Positions 10,916-21,137 of a DNA stretch of 64,000 nucleotides are shown here, in pieces (within the stretch, counting starts at the first letter, position 1; the number at the start of each line of letters is the position of its first letter). A program made the translations under genes and the position numbers. Origin of the DNA: Caulochytrium protostelioides (Eukaryota; Chytridiomycota; Caulochytriomycetes; Caulochytriales; Caulochytriaceae); contig ML014131.1 in assembly GCA_003615045.1 (NCBI GenBank), positions 1 through 64,000 of the forward strand. Direction: 5' to 3'. A model generated the notes under the pieces. That model did no database searches, had not been told where the DNA came from, and worked only from the letters and a program-made list of their open reading frames with translations.

Positions 10916-11811
10916 ATGCCGGGGTCAGGCACACAGACGCCGATCGCGGGCGCGGAGCCCGCCCAGAAAGGTAACGCCACGTTCCTCTGGCTAGGATGAT
11001 GGTTTGGCATCGCCACGTCTCGTCGGCACGGTCTCGTTGACACCGTCTCGTCGGCTCTGTCTTGTCGACACTGTCTTGTCGGCGCAGCAAGAATGATACA
11101 TGTCGACCCCGAGGGCCTGGCTGACCGCGCTCTTTTGATGATTCATCTGCCATCGCTGTCCCCGATGGGTGGGTCCGACGCACAGTGGTGGTGCGCTTCA
11201 TCGCCACCGGCAGCGCGCCTATTCTGAAGCAGACGTATTTCAAAATCAGCGCCTCGAATCGCTTCGACCGTGTTGTGAAATTCCTCCGCGACCAGCTCAA
11301 GTGCCGGCCGACTGATCCGCTGGTAACGTTTTTTTTATGATGCCTGGGTGTTGACGCATCGGCATCGCGTATGTCTGCATGGCGGAGAAGGGCTCATCAC
11401 TCACCGGTGACATCACGACTTCTGATCTCTGATATACAATCGCTGTGTCCGGTCCATGCGTGCCTCGCGATGAATCAATGAAATCAATGAAATGGGAATG
11501 AAACGGTTCCAGTTCCTCTATGTCAACAGCGCCTTCTCGCCCTCCGCTGACGAACTCGTCTCCAATCTCTTCAAGGTAACGTGTGGACCCCAAAGGCGGC
11601 CTCATTCTGCGTCCTCCGAGTCTCGGTGCCGGCATCAATGGAGGAAAAAAAAGGACCAGGTCTCACACGATGCACACGTCGGACCGCTCGCTCGACGGCC
11701 ACCGTTTTATATTTATTTGTTGCCTCGACCACGACGGCTACTGCCCCACAGTGCTTTGGCACGAACGGTCAGCTTATCATCAACTATGCCACGACCGCCG
11801 TCTGGGGATAA
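10916..11811 (+). CDS. ATG12: Autophagy ubiquitin-like protein Atg12, four exons, 104 aa
   Basis: Spliced from exons 10916-10970, 11186-11322, 11513-11575 and 11752-11811. All three introns start GTAACG and end AG, and the joins keep frame. The product has a short tail (MPGSGTQTPIAGAEPAQK) followed by the Atg12 core: VVVRFIATGSAPILKQ, then FLYVNSAFSPSADE, then LIINYATTAVWG and a stop. It ends at the glycine that Atg7 (E1-like) activates and Atg10 (E2-like) transfers to Atg5. The Atg12-Atg5 conjugate then promotes Atg8 lipidation on the phagophore. As in other Atg12 proteins nothing follows the final glycine, so no processing is needed. At 104 residues it is near the minimal ubiquitin-fold form and lacks the long N-terminal extension of budding yeast. 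Exon 3 and exon 4 are so short that the gene is invisible without splicing. It is convergent with the STRAD-like gene. Confidence 0.95.
11021..11085. repeat. Degenerate tandem repeat in ATG12 intron 1
   Basis: Several imperfect copies of a unit like GACACNGTCTCGTCGGC lie between exons 1 and 2. Array length is approximate. It has no coding role in the gene model. Confidence 0.6.
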
Positions 11812-12065
11812 ACACGGTGTGTCCGATGCTGTGCGCGGCGTCTTCACGAGTCGGAACTGCGCATGATCCTCGCTCCCTCTCTCTCTTCACGAATCCTGCG
11901 TCTGTGCGACCCCATCTGCGGCCTCCTATCGCCAACAGGATCGAACTCGTCGTTGTCTGTTTTTTTTTTCTATTTATTGATGTTATCGCACTCGAGGCCG
12001 AGGATGTCCCGTCGATCCGCCCCCGCGTTCCACGCGGCGAGGGACCTACCCGAGTGAAGCGCCCA

Positions 12066-13582
12066 TCAGACGTGCTCGGGCTCGCTGGTGTTCCAGTGAC
12101 TGGTGGGCGCCGCGTCGTCCGCGTAGACGTCCCCATCGCCGGCCGCGCGCTGGGGCACCGCCGTCCGCGGCGTGTCGTCGCCCGTCCCGGCCGTGCCAGG
12201 CGACGGCGACGGCGCATTCGGGGCCAGCTTGCCCGCGGCCGCGGCGCCGCCTCCATACACCGCCGTGAGCGGCGCGCCCGCCGACGCCGCCGACGGGCTG
12301 CGCGCCGATGCCGACGCCGACGCCGGCACGGCGGCCGTCTTGTCGCCGGCGCCCGGCGACGCCTCGCCGGCCGGGCCCAGCACGTGCAGCAGCTTCTGCT
12401 CGAGGTACTCGCGGCCCCGCGCCTGCTTGAAGAACGGGTGGTGCAGCAGCTCGGCTGCGCTCGGCCGCGCCGCAGGGTCTTTCTGCAGGCAGGCCTGCAC
12501 GAGGTTCTGCAGGTGCGGGCTCATGATCCGAACGTCGGCGAGGCGGGCCCGGCGGGTCTCGGCCGTGTCGTGGGCCTGGGGCGGCGCCGGCGTCCCCGCG
12601 GCACCCTGAGGGTCAGCGTCATAAGTCTGGTCGATGGCCGGGCAGTCATACCGCAGCTTACATAGCAGTACCTTCAGTGGTGCCCAGTCGTCGAAGGGGG
12701 TCTTGTTGTAGTAGAGTTCGAGCACGGTGATTCCGAAACTGTAGATATCGGCCTTTTGGTTGTAGTTGGCGTTCTGATGGCATCGCACCAACCCATGAAT
12801 CGATCCCGTATTCACGGAAGAACAGAAACTAACAGTGCGCTGTGAGTCCCGCGGCCGATCCTTTTTCATACGGCAATGAGGGCAAAAAAGAAATCCTTTT
12901 GCTTGATTGTTGAGTTTACCTGTGCCATGACTTCGGGCGCGGCCCATTCAATGTTGTCGCCCATCAGCTGGAAGACGGATTTGACGTATTCGCCGCCTTG
13001 CGAGAGGCTGACGAGGGAGCGCATGCCCGTGAGGCGGACATCGCCCTGGCGGTCGAGAAGGATGTTGTTAGCGCGGATGTCGTTGTGGATGAGGTGGTTG
13101 GCGTGGAGGTAGGCGACGGCGGTGAGGACGGGCTTGAGGAGCGTCGCGACGGCGGTCTCGCTGAAGCCCCGCGGGTAGTGGGTTTTCATGAGGTGGCGGC
13201 AGGACCCGCCGCGCATGGGCAGGGTGACGGTCCACAGCCGCTCGTTCTCGACAAACGTCAGAAAGTACGGCAGAATATGCGGATGCGCGCACAGATTCGT
13301 GTTCTGGACGGTGCAGACGAGGTCCTGGATGAACTCGAAGTCCGGCGAGAGCGTCAGATCGGTATACTTGAGCGCCACCAGGTGCTCGCCCTTGAAGCGT
13401 GCGAGGTAGAGGTAGGAGAGGTCGTCGACGCCGCCGATGTCGCTGAGCAGCTCGTAGTCCTGGATGCACGGCGTCAGCTCGCGCGGGTTGAATGTCAGCT
13501 TCGCCTTCGACACCGTCGGGGTGCGGAGGCCGGGCACCGAGCCCTTCCGCGTGGAAGTATCGATCTTAAGCGTCGACGACAT
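12066..13582 (-). CDS. STRAD-type STE20-family pseudokinase, two exons
   Basis: Exons 13582-12920 and 12773-12066, joined over a 146-nt GTAAAC...CAG intron (456 aa). The start is the ATG at 13582, in a GCCGCCATG context. The same frame extends upstream without another ATG. The kinase fold runs from YELLSDIGG to about LLHHPFFKQ. It keeps the VAIK lysine (VALKYTDL) and APE (WAAPEVMAQ). The catalytic loop reads HNDIRANNILL instead of HRD-x-K-x-x-N, and DFG is replaced by LTGMR. This is the same kind of degeneration as animal STRAD, whose segment reads LSGLRSNLSM where this protein has LTGMRSLVSL. In animals STRAD is an inactive partner that, with MO25, activates LKB1. A similar allosteric role is inferred here. 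The last roughly 110 residues are Ala/Ser/Pro-rich and disordered. It could be another STE20-type pseudokinase, but STRAD fits best. Confidence 0.85.
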
Positions 13583-14496
13583 GGCGGCGGGCTCGGGCTC
13601 GGAGTTGCCGTCGGGCTCGGAATCGGCGTCGGAGTCGCCTCGGAGCCTCGGAGACGCGGTCCTTGTCGGAGTCGGTGCGAGCGCGGTCCACGTCGACTGC
13701 GGCGGCGAGAGGGCGGCGCCGATCCAGACGGGTCCTGGCAAGAACAGCGGTGACGGCGCTCAGGCAGAGGAGCAGGGCCACGTCAGCGTTCGATCGCGAC
13801 GGCCACGCGACACCCCCAAAGCCCACCGCCAATCCTTTCCTCTGACACGGCATCGGACGATAGCGACCTTTTCTGCGTGTGTCGTCTCAGCAATCCTCAG
13901 CGACCGCCACGAGGGATGATAGGCAGGTATGCACGCGGGCCCCCGTCGGATCGAGTCGGATGCGGATGACGTGATACAAGCGTTGGCGGCGGCCATCGCC
14001 ATCGTTCCGATCCCGCCGATACTCGTGCCGACGCCGACGCTCGCGCCGACGCAGGCGGGGATTCTCGGTCCCAAGGTCCGCTGCATCGCGATCGGCACAC
14101 ACGCGCTGGGGCCGCGGCGCGGGGCGACCACCGCCTGCGGAGATCCGCCTCGGGGGGCCGCTCCATCAACAAAGCCTACGTGAAGGGGTGACAACCCCTC
14201 GCCTCGCCTCTCGCTTCCATCCTCCTCCAGTCTTGCCGATGCCCACGCCGACATGGTCATCACACATGGCCGCGCAGGTGCGCCGCGCCACGCACGCGGA
14301 CGAGGAGTCATCCGACGGCAGGGGTCTCTGGGTCCGCGTGATACCGCGAAACCACTCAGGTCATCCCTCAGTAGGTGGCCTCGAAACAAAAACGAATATG
14401 AAACCAAACGACGAGAGGCCCTCCCCAGCGATAAACCTTTTACGTGGATATTCAAGTCACATCGAATCACGCCGCGACCCCGTCGCGACGCGTGGC
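13583..14496. other. Intergenic region between the STRAD-like gene and RPT3
   Basis: Contains the 5' flank of the STRAD-like gene and the 3' flank of RPT3. No convincing gene is seen. The first 160 bp are open in the STRAD frame (acidic SEPD/DSDAD sequence) but lack an ATG, so they are treated as 5' UTR. Confidence 0.5.
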
Positions 14497-15990
14497 TTAG
14501 CGGTAGAACTCCATCTCGAGATCAGTTTTCTTGATGTTGGCCTTGTAGCCCTTCTCGATGTCTTTGGAGAGGATCACGTAGCGGTTGGCGCGGACCGCGT
14601 ACATGCCGGCCTGCTGGCAGATGGAGGCGATCTCGGCACCCGAAAGCTTGTCGGGGCGCGCGACAAACTCCTCCAGATCGACTTCGTCGGAGAGGTTCAT
14701 CTTGGCCGTGATTGTCTGGAAGATCATGCGCTTCTGGCGACGGTCAGGCGTGGGGAACTCGATCTTGCGGTCGAGTCGGCCGGGGCGCAGCAGCGCCGGG
14801 TCGAGCGTGTCGGCACGGTTCGTCGCCATGATGACCTTGACGTTCGAGGTCTGGTCGAAGCCGTCCATCTGGTTGAGCAGCTCGAGCAGAATGCGCTGGA
14901 CCTCGCGGTCGGCGCCGGTCTGCGCGTCAAAGCGCTTCGTCGCAATCGCGTCGATCTCGTCAATGAAGATGATGGACGGCGAATTCTCGCGCGCCATGCG
15001 GAACACGTCGCGGACCATGCGCGGGCCCTCGCCGAGGTACTTCTGGACAAACTCAGACCCGACGACGCGGATGAAGCTGGCGGTCGTGTGGTGCGCGACC
15101 GCCTTCACCAGCATCGTCTTGCCCGTGCCCGGTGGCCCGTAGAGCAGCACGCCGCGCGGTGGGTCGATGCCGATCTGCCGGTACAGATCGAAGTGCGTCA
15201 GCGGCAGCTCGACGGCCTCGCGGATCTCCTGCTTCTGGATATCCAGGCCGCCGATGTCCGCATACCCGACGTCCGGGCGCTCCTTGTCCGAGAGCATCGT
15301 GATCGACGAGTCTGCTTCGGGCGGAAGGATGTCCACGAGCGCGTTCGAGTGGCGGTGCAAGGCCACGGACGCGCTCGGCTTGAGCAGCTCGCGGTCGATC
15401 GTGCTGAGGATGCGCACGATGTAGTTCGAGCCCGTCGTCGAGCCGACGATGCCCGTGTGCTGGTCGATCGGCTCGAGAAACTGCCCGATCACGAGCGGCA
15501 CCGACTGGATGCGCTTCACTTCCTCCTGCGCGCGCAGCAGCTCGCTCTTCAGGTTCTTTTGCTCGTCCTTGATGTACTCTTCCTGCAGCTCCAGGAACTG
15601 TAGATTGCGCTGCAGCTTCTTGAACGTCGTGTACAGATCCTGCTCGACCGCCGCAAGCGCTGCAGCCGTCGATGTCGACGTCGTGGCCTTGCCGGCCGCC
15701 GGCTGCACACCATGCGTATCATCCGTGGATCATCCGTCGTATCCGTGGATCAGACGTGTAGCAGGGGACCATCGATCATCGATCATCGATCATCGATCAT
15801 CAATCATGCGTCAACCCAAGAAAGAGCCCGTGAGTAATCGTAGAAGCGTTGGTTGCCTCGTTGCGGCCGTTCGTTTTGTTTGGAGTGGGCCGGAGACGCC
15901 GGATCATGCCATTGTCCAGAGACCACATCGGGTCGAGCGCTTTACCTTCGCCGACGACGCGATCGCGGCAGGAATGCCAATCTCCTCCAT
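14497..15990 (-). CDS. RPT3: 26S proteasome regulatory ATPase subunit Rpt3 (PSMC4), two exons
   Basis: Exon 1 (15990-15946) encodes [15 protein letters not shown], close to the known yeast Rpt3 start. A 243-nt GTAAAG...CAG intron joins it to exon 2 (15702-14497), giving 416 aa, the usual length. Order of parts: N-terminal coiled coil (about 30-85, [19 protein letters not shown]), OB region ([14 protein letters not shown]), then the AAA+ domain. The AAA+ domain has Walker [11 protein letters not shown] (near residue 205), Walker B IIFIDEID (near 262) and the arginine-finger segment [11 protein letters not shown]. The C-terminus ends EMEFYR, a hydrophobic-Tyr-X tail like the one Rpt3 docks into the 20S alpha ring. 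It acts in the base of the 19S particle, unfolding ubiquitinated substrates. The gene is divergent from RAD50. Without exon 1 the gene appears to lack an ATG. Confidence 0.97.
15771..15806. repeat. 7-bp CATCGAT-type repeat in the RPT3 intron
   Basis: About five copies of GATCATC lie inside the RPT3 intron. No coding role. Confidence 0.75.
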
Positions 15991-16835
15991 GGTGGGGACG
16001 CGACAGGGGCACAGGCACGCCAATCAAATCAGTCAAAAAAAAAATTAACAGCGCGACGTTTTGCCAAAGACCGGGACAGCAGAAGGGACACCAGGGAAGG
16101 GGCGGCGAGACGCAGTCGTCGAGCACGTCTCCGGATACCGTCGGTGGAAGCAGGGCGTGGCAAGACGTGATGGTCTGCGACGCGTATGCCAGGAACAGCG
16201 GCCATCAGATCATGGGCCTCCCAGGCAGTCTCCCCGCGAGGCAGTGATGCACGCCGCGCCATGCTGCAGACGGGAACAGCGATACGTGTCGCGGTCGATG
16301 GCGCCGCCTGCGTGGATCTTCATACGCGCCCGCCGCCGCCGGCGCGCGCGCCGCTGTCGCCCGCCGGACACGCGTTGGGCGTTGGGCGTTGGGCGTTGGG
16401 CGGGCGGCCGGCGGCCGGCGGCGCGTGGCGCAGCACCCCCGCCCGTGGTCGGCGTCCGTCGGTCGGCAGGACCCCCCGAGGCGATCCTCGGGCTCGCGTC
16501 GCCAGGTTCGACGTCGCGTGTCTGTGTCGAAGAGCCGTCGACGAACCATCATTGCCACGTGCTCGTGGGCCCATCGTCCGCCGTCGCTGGCTCTCCACAT
16601 CGTAGGTCCTCCGCCGCCGATGGCGAGACGCTTCGTTCGCTATGGTAAAGACCCTGCTGCCCGTTAAGGTCGGACCTGGCTCCAACTCCGACGCCGCCGC
16701 CGGCGCCCACGCGAACGTGACGCTTGGCGGTGTGGCCGCCGCGAGCGCCATCGCCGATTTGACTCGCGCTGCTGCCACTGCTGTCTCGGTCACCACCGCG
16801 GCGTCCTTCGGCCCACCGACGCTCGCGTCACCAGC
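15991..16835. promoter_or_regulatory. Divergent RPT3/RAD50 intergenic promoter region
   Basis: 845 bp between two start codons facing apart, so both promoters must lie here or very near. About 70 bp upstream of the RPT3 ATG is TTTGCCAAA (16060-16068), whose complement TTTGGCAAA matches 7 of 9 positions of the yeast proteasome element GGTGGCAAA. A CCAAT motif lies at 16020-16024. A 7-bp TTGGGCG repeat lies at about 16372-16413. No gene is seen. The regulatory motifs are suggestive only. Confidence 0.5.
16372..16413. repeat. 7-bp TTGGGCG tandem repeat
   Basis: Four to five perfect copies, grading into a GGCGGCC-rich run. It sits in the RPT3/RAD50 divergent intergenic region. Confidence 0.85.
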
Positions 16836-19800
16836 ATGGCGCGCCTCGAGAAGCTGGCCATCAGCGGGATCCGGTCCTTCAGCCCCGAGGACCCGCAGCA
16901 GCTCGAGTTCCAGACGCCGCTCACGCTGATTGTCGGGCACAACGGTGCCGGCAAGACTACGATCATCGAGTGTCTCAAGTATGTCACGACGGGCGATCTG
17001 CCGCCAAACAGCAAGCAGGGCGCATTCCTCTTCGACCCGAAGCTGGCCAACGTGACGCAGATCAAGGCCCAGGTCCGGCTGCGCTTCCGCAATGTGAATG
17101 GCACCGAGATGGTCTGCACGCGGTCGGTGCTCGCGCAGCAGAAGGCCGCCAGCATCACGCAGAAGACGCTCGAGAACGCGCTGCTCGCGAAGCACGCCAA
17201 CGGCGAGCGCTACGCCATCAGCACCAAGTGCGCCGAGATGGACGTCGAGATCTCGCACAACCTGGGCGTCTCTAAGGCGATTCTCGAGAACGTCGTCTTC
17301 TGCCATCAGGAGGACAGTCTGTGGCCGCTGGGCGAGGCGGCGCAGCTGAAAAAGAAATTCGACGAGATCTTTGCCGCGACCAAGTATACCAAGGCGCTCG
17401 AGGCGTTCAAGCTCATCCGCAAGGAGCAGCACCAGACGATGGCACTCGACACGCAGGAGCTGCGCCACCTCGAGGAAGACCAGCGCCGCGCCGATCAGCT
17501 CGACACCATTATCCACGACCTACGCGAGCGCGTGCGGCGCGGCCGCGAGCGCCTCGACGCCCTCGACCGCGGCGAAGTCGATGCCCTCGCGCGCCAGCTC
17601 GACGCCAAGCTCGCCGAGCGCCAGCACATCATGGACCTTAAGGTGGCGCTTGACCAGGCCCGCCTCGCGCTCCAGATGAAGCAGCAGCACCGCGCCAGCG
17701 TGGCAGCGCAGATCGAGCAGCCGCTCAGTGGCGACGCCGACGCGCTGCAGCACGCGGTCGACGCGCGCCGCGCCCAGCTCGCCGCCCAACGCGCCCAGCT
17801 CGCCGACCAGTCGCAGAGCGCCGCCGCGCTCGCCCGCGGCATCGCCGCCCTCAAGCGCCGCGAAACGGCGCTCGCCAAGGCCGCCGGCGCGGACCAGGCC
17901 AAGCGTGCGGCCAACCGCCGCGTCCGTCGCGAGTTTCTGGCCCTGGCGGCGTCGTCCCGTCCTGCCGAAGCGACCGATGATGCCGATGCGGCCGATGCCG
18001 AAGCGGCCGATGAGGCCGCCCCCGCCGACGGCTCGGCCGCGGCGTCCGACGACGCTTCGCCGGAGACGGCGGACGCGGTGGTGGCCATCGAGACGATGCC
18101 CGTGGCGGCGTTCCGCGAGCGACTCGCGGGCCTGGTGGCGCAGCACACGGCGCTCGCCGAGGAGACGCGGGCCGCGCGGGCCTCGGAGCAGGCCGCCCTC
18201 GACGCGCTGCGCCACGCGCTCGCGGACGCCACGCAGACCCAGTACACGACGACAACCGCGCTCGCCACCGCGGAGCGTGCGCTGGCGCAGACCGAGACCG
18301 AGCGCGATGCCGTCACGGCCGAGCTGGCCGAGCTGGCCGGCCATCCGCCCGGAAGCGGCGGCGACGGCGACGGTGACGACGCCGACGACGACGACGACGC
18401 CGTGGCGTCGCGCCGACGGCCGCTGGCGGACGCCGTCGCCGACGCCGAGCAGGCGCTGGCGCCGTATACGGCGGACACTATGGCGCGGCTCCCATCCGAC
18501 CTGAGCGCGGCGCACGCGCTGGTTCCCGAGCGCGAGGCCGCGGTGGCGGAGGCCGACGCCGCGCTGCAGGCGGTCAAGGGCGCCAGCGCCGCGCAGGCCC
18601 GGCTCGACGTGCGGCGCGCCGACCTCGCCCAGGAGACGGCGGCGCTCGCGGCCAAGTGGGCGCCGACGCGGGCCGCGCTGCCCACCAGCGTCGTCGCCGC
18701 GGTCGTTGTGCCGGAGGCGTCTGACGCGCTCGAGGCCGCGCATTTTGCGGCGCTGCTGGAGGTCGTGGCGCAGCGCCGTCAGGCCGCGCAGGCGGCGGTG
18801 GCGACGGCGCGGTCCGAGGCCGAAGCCGCGGCGACGGCGGCCACGCGCGCCGCGGCCGACCAGCAGTCGGCGACGGCGGAGCGGGACCGCGCCACGGCGC
18901 GCCTGCACGCGATCGATCAGCAGTTTGCCGACGCCGGCGTCGACCGGGCCGCGTACCTCGCCGCGCTCGCCGAAGTCGACACGCTGGCGGACGAGCGGCA
19001 GGAGCTCGTCATGTCGCTCGAAAGCGCGGGCGGCATCTTCAAAATGTTCAAGGCCAAGTTTCTGGCGGACGCCCGGTGCCCCCTGTGCCTGCGCGGGTTC
19101 GGGGGCGGCTGTGCTCCTGATGCCCACGACGACGCCAAAGAGGCCGATGTGGCTACGCAGCCAGCGGGGGAGGCGACGGCACCGCGCCCCGACGCCGAAG
19201 CGATGGTGCAGTTTGCGCAGCGACTCGACCGGCAGCTGGCGAAGTTGCCGGACAACGTGGCGGCCGCACGGTCCAGCGCAGACGAGGCCGTCGCGCGCCG
19301 CCGCGACCTGCGCGCCCTCCGCTCGGCGTACGACGAGCACGCGCGGCTCGCGGCCGCGGCGCCGGCCCTCGACGCGCGTCTCGCGGACGCCGCCGCGGCG
19401 CACGCCTCGCACACCGCGGCCGCGGCACGTATGCGCACGGCGCTCGCAGCCGCGGAGGCCGCCGACCGGGAGCTCCTCGCGGCGCAGGGGCCGCTCGACG
19501 CCTGCGCCGAGCGCGCTGCGCGTGTGGCGGCGACGCGGGCGGACGTCGCGGCCATGGCGGCGCAGCTCGCGGAGACGGCCACGCAGCGCCGCCAGGTCGC
19601 GGCGCACGAGGACGCGCTCGCGGCCGCGCGCGCGGCGCTCCAGCAGGCGCGCGCGCGGCTCGCGGACCTGCAGCAGCAGTCGTTCCAGTACCACGAGAAG
19701 CGGACGGCGGCCGAGGCGCGGCTCGCGGCGGCGCGCGCGGCGCTCGATACGTTCGACCAGCAGCAGGCGCGGCGCCTGCGGCTGCGCACCGAGCGGCGAC

Positions 19801-21020
19801 GCCTTGCCGCGACCGTCGGGGCGCACACCGAGACTCTTGCCGCGGCGCGCAGCGCTGCGGCGGAAGCGCAGCAGACGCAGCGCCGGCTGGAGGCCGAGGC
19901 GGCCGCGGCGCAGACGGCGCACGACGCCGCCGAGCGCGACCGCCATTCTGCACTGACCGCGCTCGGCACGCACGTGACGCAGCTCGAGAGCCTGATGCGA
20001 CAGATCGAGCGGTTCGCGGCCGTCGGCGCGCAGAGCGACCAGCGGGCTGAGGACCTCGCCGAGGTGCAAGCCGCGCTGCGCGCCAAGGAAGAAGCGCTGC
20101 TCAGCTGCCGCCAGGGCCTTGAGGCCGTCGAGCATGAGCAGACGAAGCTCAGCCAGCTCGAGCGGGACGTCGCCAATACGCTGCAGATCCGCGCGCTGGC
20201 GGCGGCGATCGAGCAGGACGAAGCGGCGCTCGCCGAGCAGGAGCAGCACTACCGGACGTTCAACATGGAATCGATCAAGCAAGAGTATACCGCTCTGCGG
20301 GACCGCAACGAGGCACTCGTCGGCGAGCGCCACCGCCTCATGGGCGAGATGAAGGAGCAGGAGGAAGGGCTGCGCACGCAGGAGCGGCTCTACCAGTCGC
20401 AGTATGCGGACATCGACCAGCGCCTCAAGAACCAGATCGTTAAGCTCCGCACATGCCAGATGGCCCACCAGGACCTGGAGACGTACGCGAAGGCCCTCGA
20501 GTCGGCGATCATCCAGTTCCACCAGCTCAAGATGAGGGAGATCAACAAGATCATCGGGGAGCTGTGGCGGACCACGTACCAGGGCCCCGACATCGACACG
20601 ATCGAGCTGCGCTCGTCCGAGGGCAAGGGCGCACGGTCCTACGACTACCGCGTCGTGATGGTCCGGGACAACATCGCCCTGGACATGCGCGGGCGCTGCT
20701 CCGCGGGCCAGAAAGTCCTCGCGTGTATCGTGATCCGTCTCGCGCTGGCCGAGACGTTCGGCACGCAGTGCGGCGTACTCGCCCTGGACGAGCCGACGAC
20801 CAACCTGGACAGCGACAACGTGCGCGGCCTCGCGGTGGCGCTGGGCCATATTCTCGAGCAGCGCCGCCACCAGCAGAACTTTCAGCTCGTCATTATCACG
20901 CACGACGAGGAGTTCATGCAACTGCTGGGCAAGTCGGAGTTCACCGACTGGTATTACCTAATCCGCAAAGACGACGCCTCGCACTCGCGCATCGAGCGGC
21001 GCCCGATCGGTCTGATTTGA
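16836..21020 (+). CDS. RAD50: DNA double-strand-break repair ATPase Rad50, single exon, 1,394 aa
   Basis: The ATG at 16836 starts MARLEKLAISGIRSF, the usual Rad50 N-terminus. Walker A is GHNGAGKTTIIECLKY (about residues 34-49), followed by the Q-loop region CHQEDSLWPLGE. Two long coiled-coil arms flank the zinc hook CPLC (Cys748 and Cys751). The ABC signature CSAGQKVLACIVIRLALAE and Walker B/D-loop GVLALDEPTTNLDS lie near the C-terminus. Rad50 dimerises with Mre11 and Nbs1/Xrs2 to tether and process broken DNA ends and to signal through ATM/Tel1. The protein is about 80 residues longer than human Rad50. The excess is mostly acidic/alanine-rich insertions in the coiled coils (near residues 380-410 and 510-525) and a short insert just after the hook. 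No intron is needed. Confidence 0.98.
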   Translation: MARLEKLAISGIRSFSPEDPQQLEFQTPLTLIVGHNGAGKTTIIECLKYVTTGDLPPNSKQGAFLFDPKLANVTQIKAQVRLRFRNVNGTEMVCTRSVLAQQKAASITQKTLENALLAKHANGERYAISTKCAEMDVEISHNLGVSKAILENVVFCHQEDSLWPLGEAAQLKKKFDEIFAATKYTKALEAFKLIRKEQHQTMALDTQELRHLEEDQRRADQLDTIIHDLRERVRRGRERLDALDRGEVDALARQLDAKLAERQHIMDLKVALDQARLALQMKQQHRASVAAQIEQPLSGDADALQHAVDARRAQLAAQRAQLADQSQSAAALARGIAALKRRETALAKAAGADQAKRAANRRVRREFLALAASSRPAEATDDADAADAEAADEAAPADGSAAASDDASPETADAVVAIETMPVAAFRERLAGLVAQHTALAEETRAARASEQAALDALRHALADATQTQYTTTTALATAERALAQTETERDAVTAELAELAGHPPGSGGDGDGDDADDDDDAVASRRRPLADAVADAEQALAPYTADTMARLPSDLSAAHALVPEREAAVAEADAALQAVKGASAAQARLDVRRADLAQETAALAAKWAPTRAALPTSVVAAVVVPEASDALEAAHFAALLEVVAQRRQAAQAAVATARSEAEAAATAATRAAADQQSATAERDRATARLHAIDQQFADAGVDRAAYLAALAEVDTLADERQELVMSLESAGGIFKMFKAKFLADARCPLCLRGFGGGCAPDAHDDAKEADVATQPAGEATAPRPDAEAMVQFAQRLDRQLAKLPDNVAAARSSADEAVARRRDLRALRSAYDEHARLAAAAPALDARLADAAAAHASHTAAAARMRTALAAAEAADRELLAAQGPLDACAERAARVAATRADVAAMAAQLAETATQRRQVAAHEDALAAARAALQQARARLADLQQQSFQYHEKRTAAEARLAAARAALDTFDQQQARRLRLRTERRRLAATVGAHTETLAAARSAAAEAQQTQRRLEAEAAAAQTAHDAAERDRHSALTALGTHVTQLESLMRQIERFAAVGAQSDQRAEDLAEVQAALRAKEEALLSCRQGLEAVEHEQTKLSQLERDVANTLQIRALAAAIEQDEAALAEQEQHYRTFNMESIKQEYTALRDRNEALVGERHRLMGEMKEQEEGLRTQERLYQSQYADIDQRLKNQIVKLRTCQMAHQDLETYAKALESAIIQFHQLKMREINKIIGELWRTTYQGPDIDTIELRSSEGKGARSYDYRVVMVRDNIALDMRGRCSAGQKVLACIVIRLALAETFGTQCGVLALDEPTTNLDSDNVRGLAVALGHILEQRRHQQNFQLVIITHDEEFMQLLGKSEFTDWYYLIRKDDASHSRIERRPIGLI

Positions 21021-21137
21021 ACGGCGTTCATTCGTCCTTAGTTTGCATTATGGATCACTGAAAAAAAATTATAATGATCAACGCGATCGACGCGTCGATC
21101 GGGAAGAGGGGAGGGGCTTCCCGAGCCCTTTTTTCTT

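Noticed and set aside
17520-20921. Minus-strand frame of 1,133 codons opposite RAD50
   Set aside because: It lies wholly antisense to a certain RAD50 exon and has Arg/Leu/Gly/Val-rich sequence with no motif. Strong GC at third codon positions removes stops from the opposite strand, so it is a shadow.
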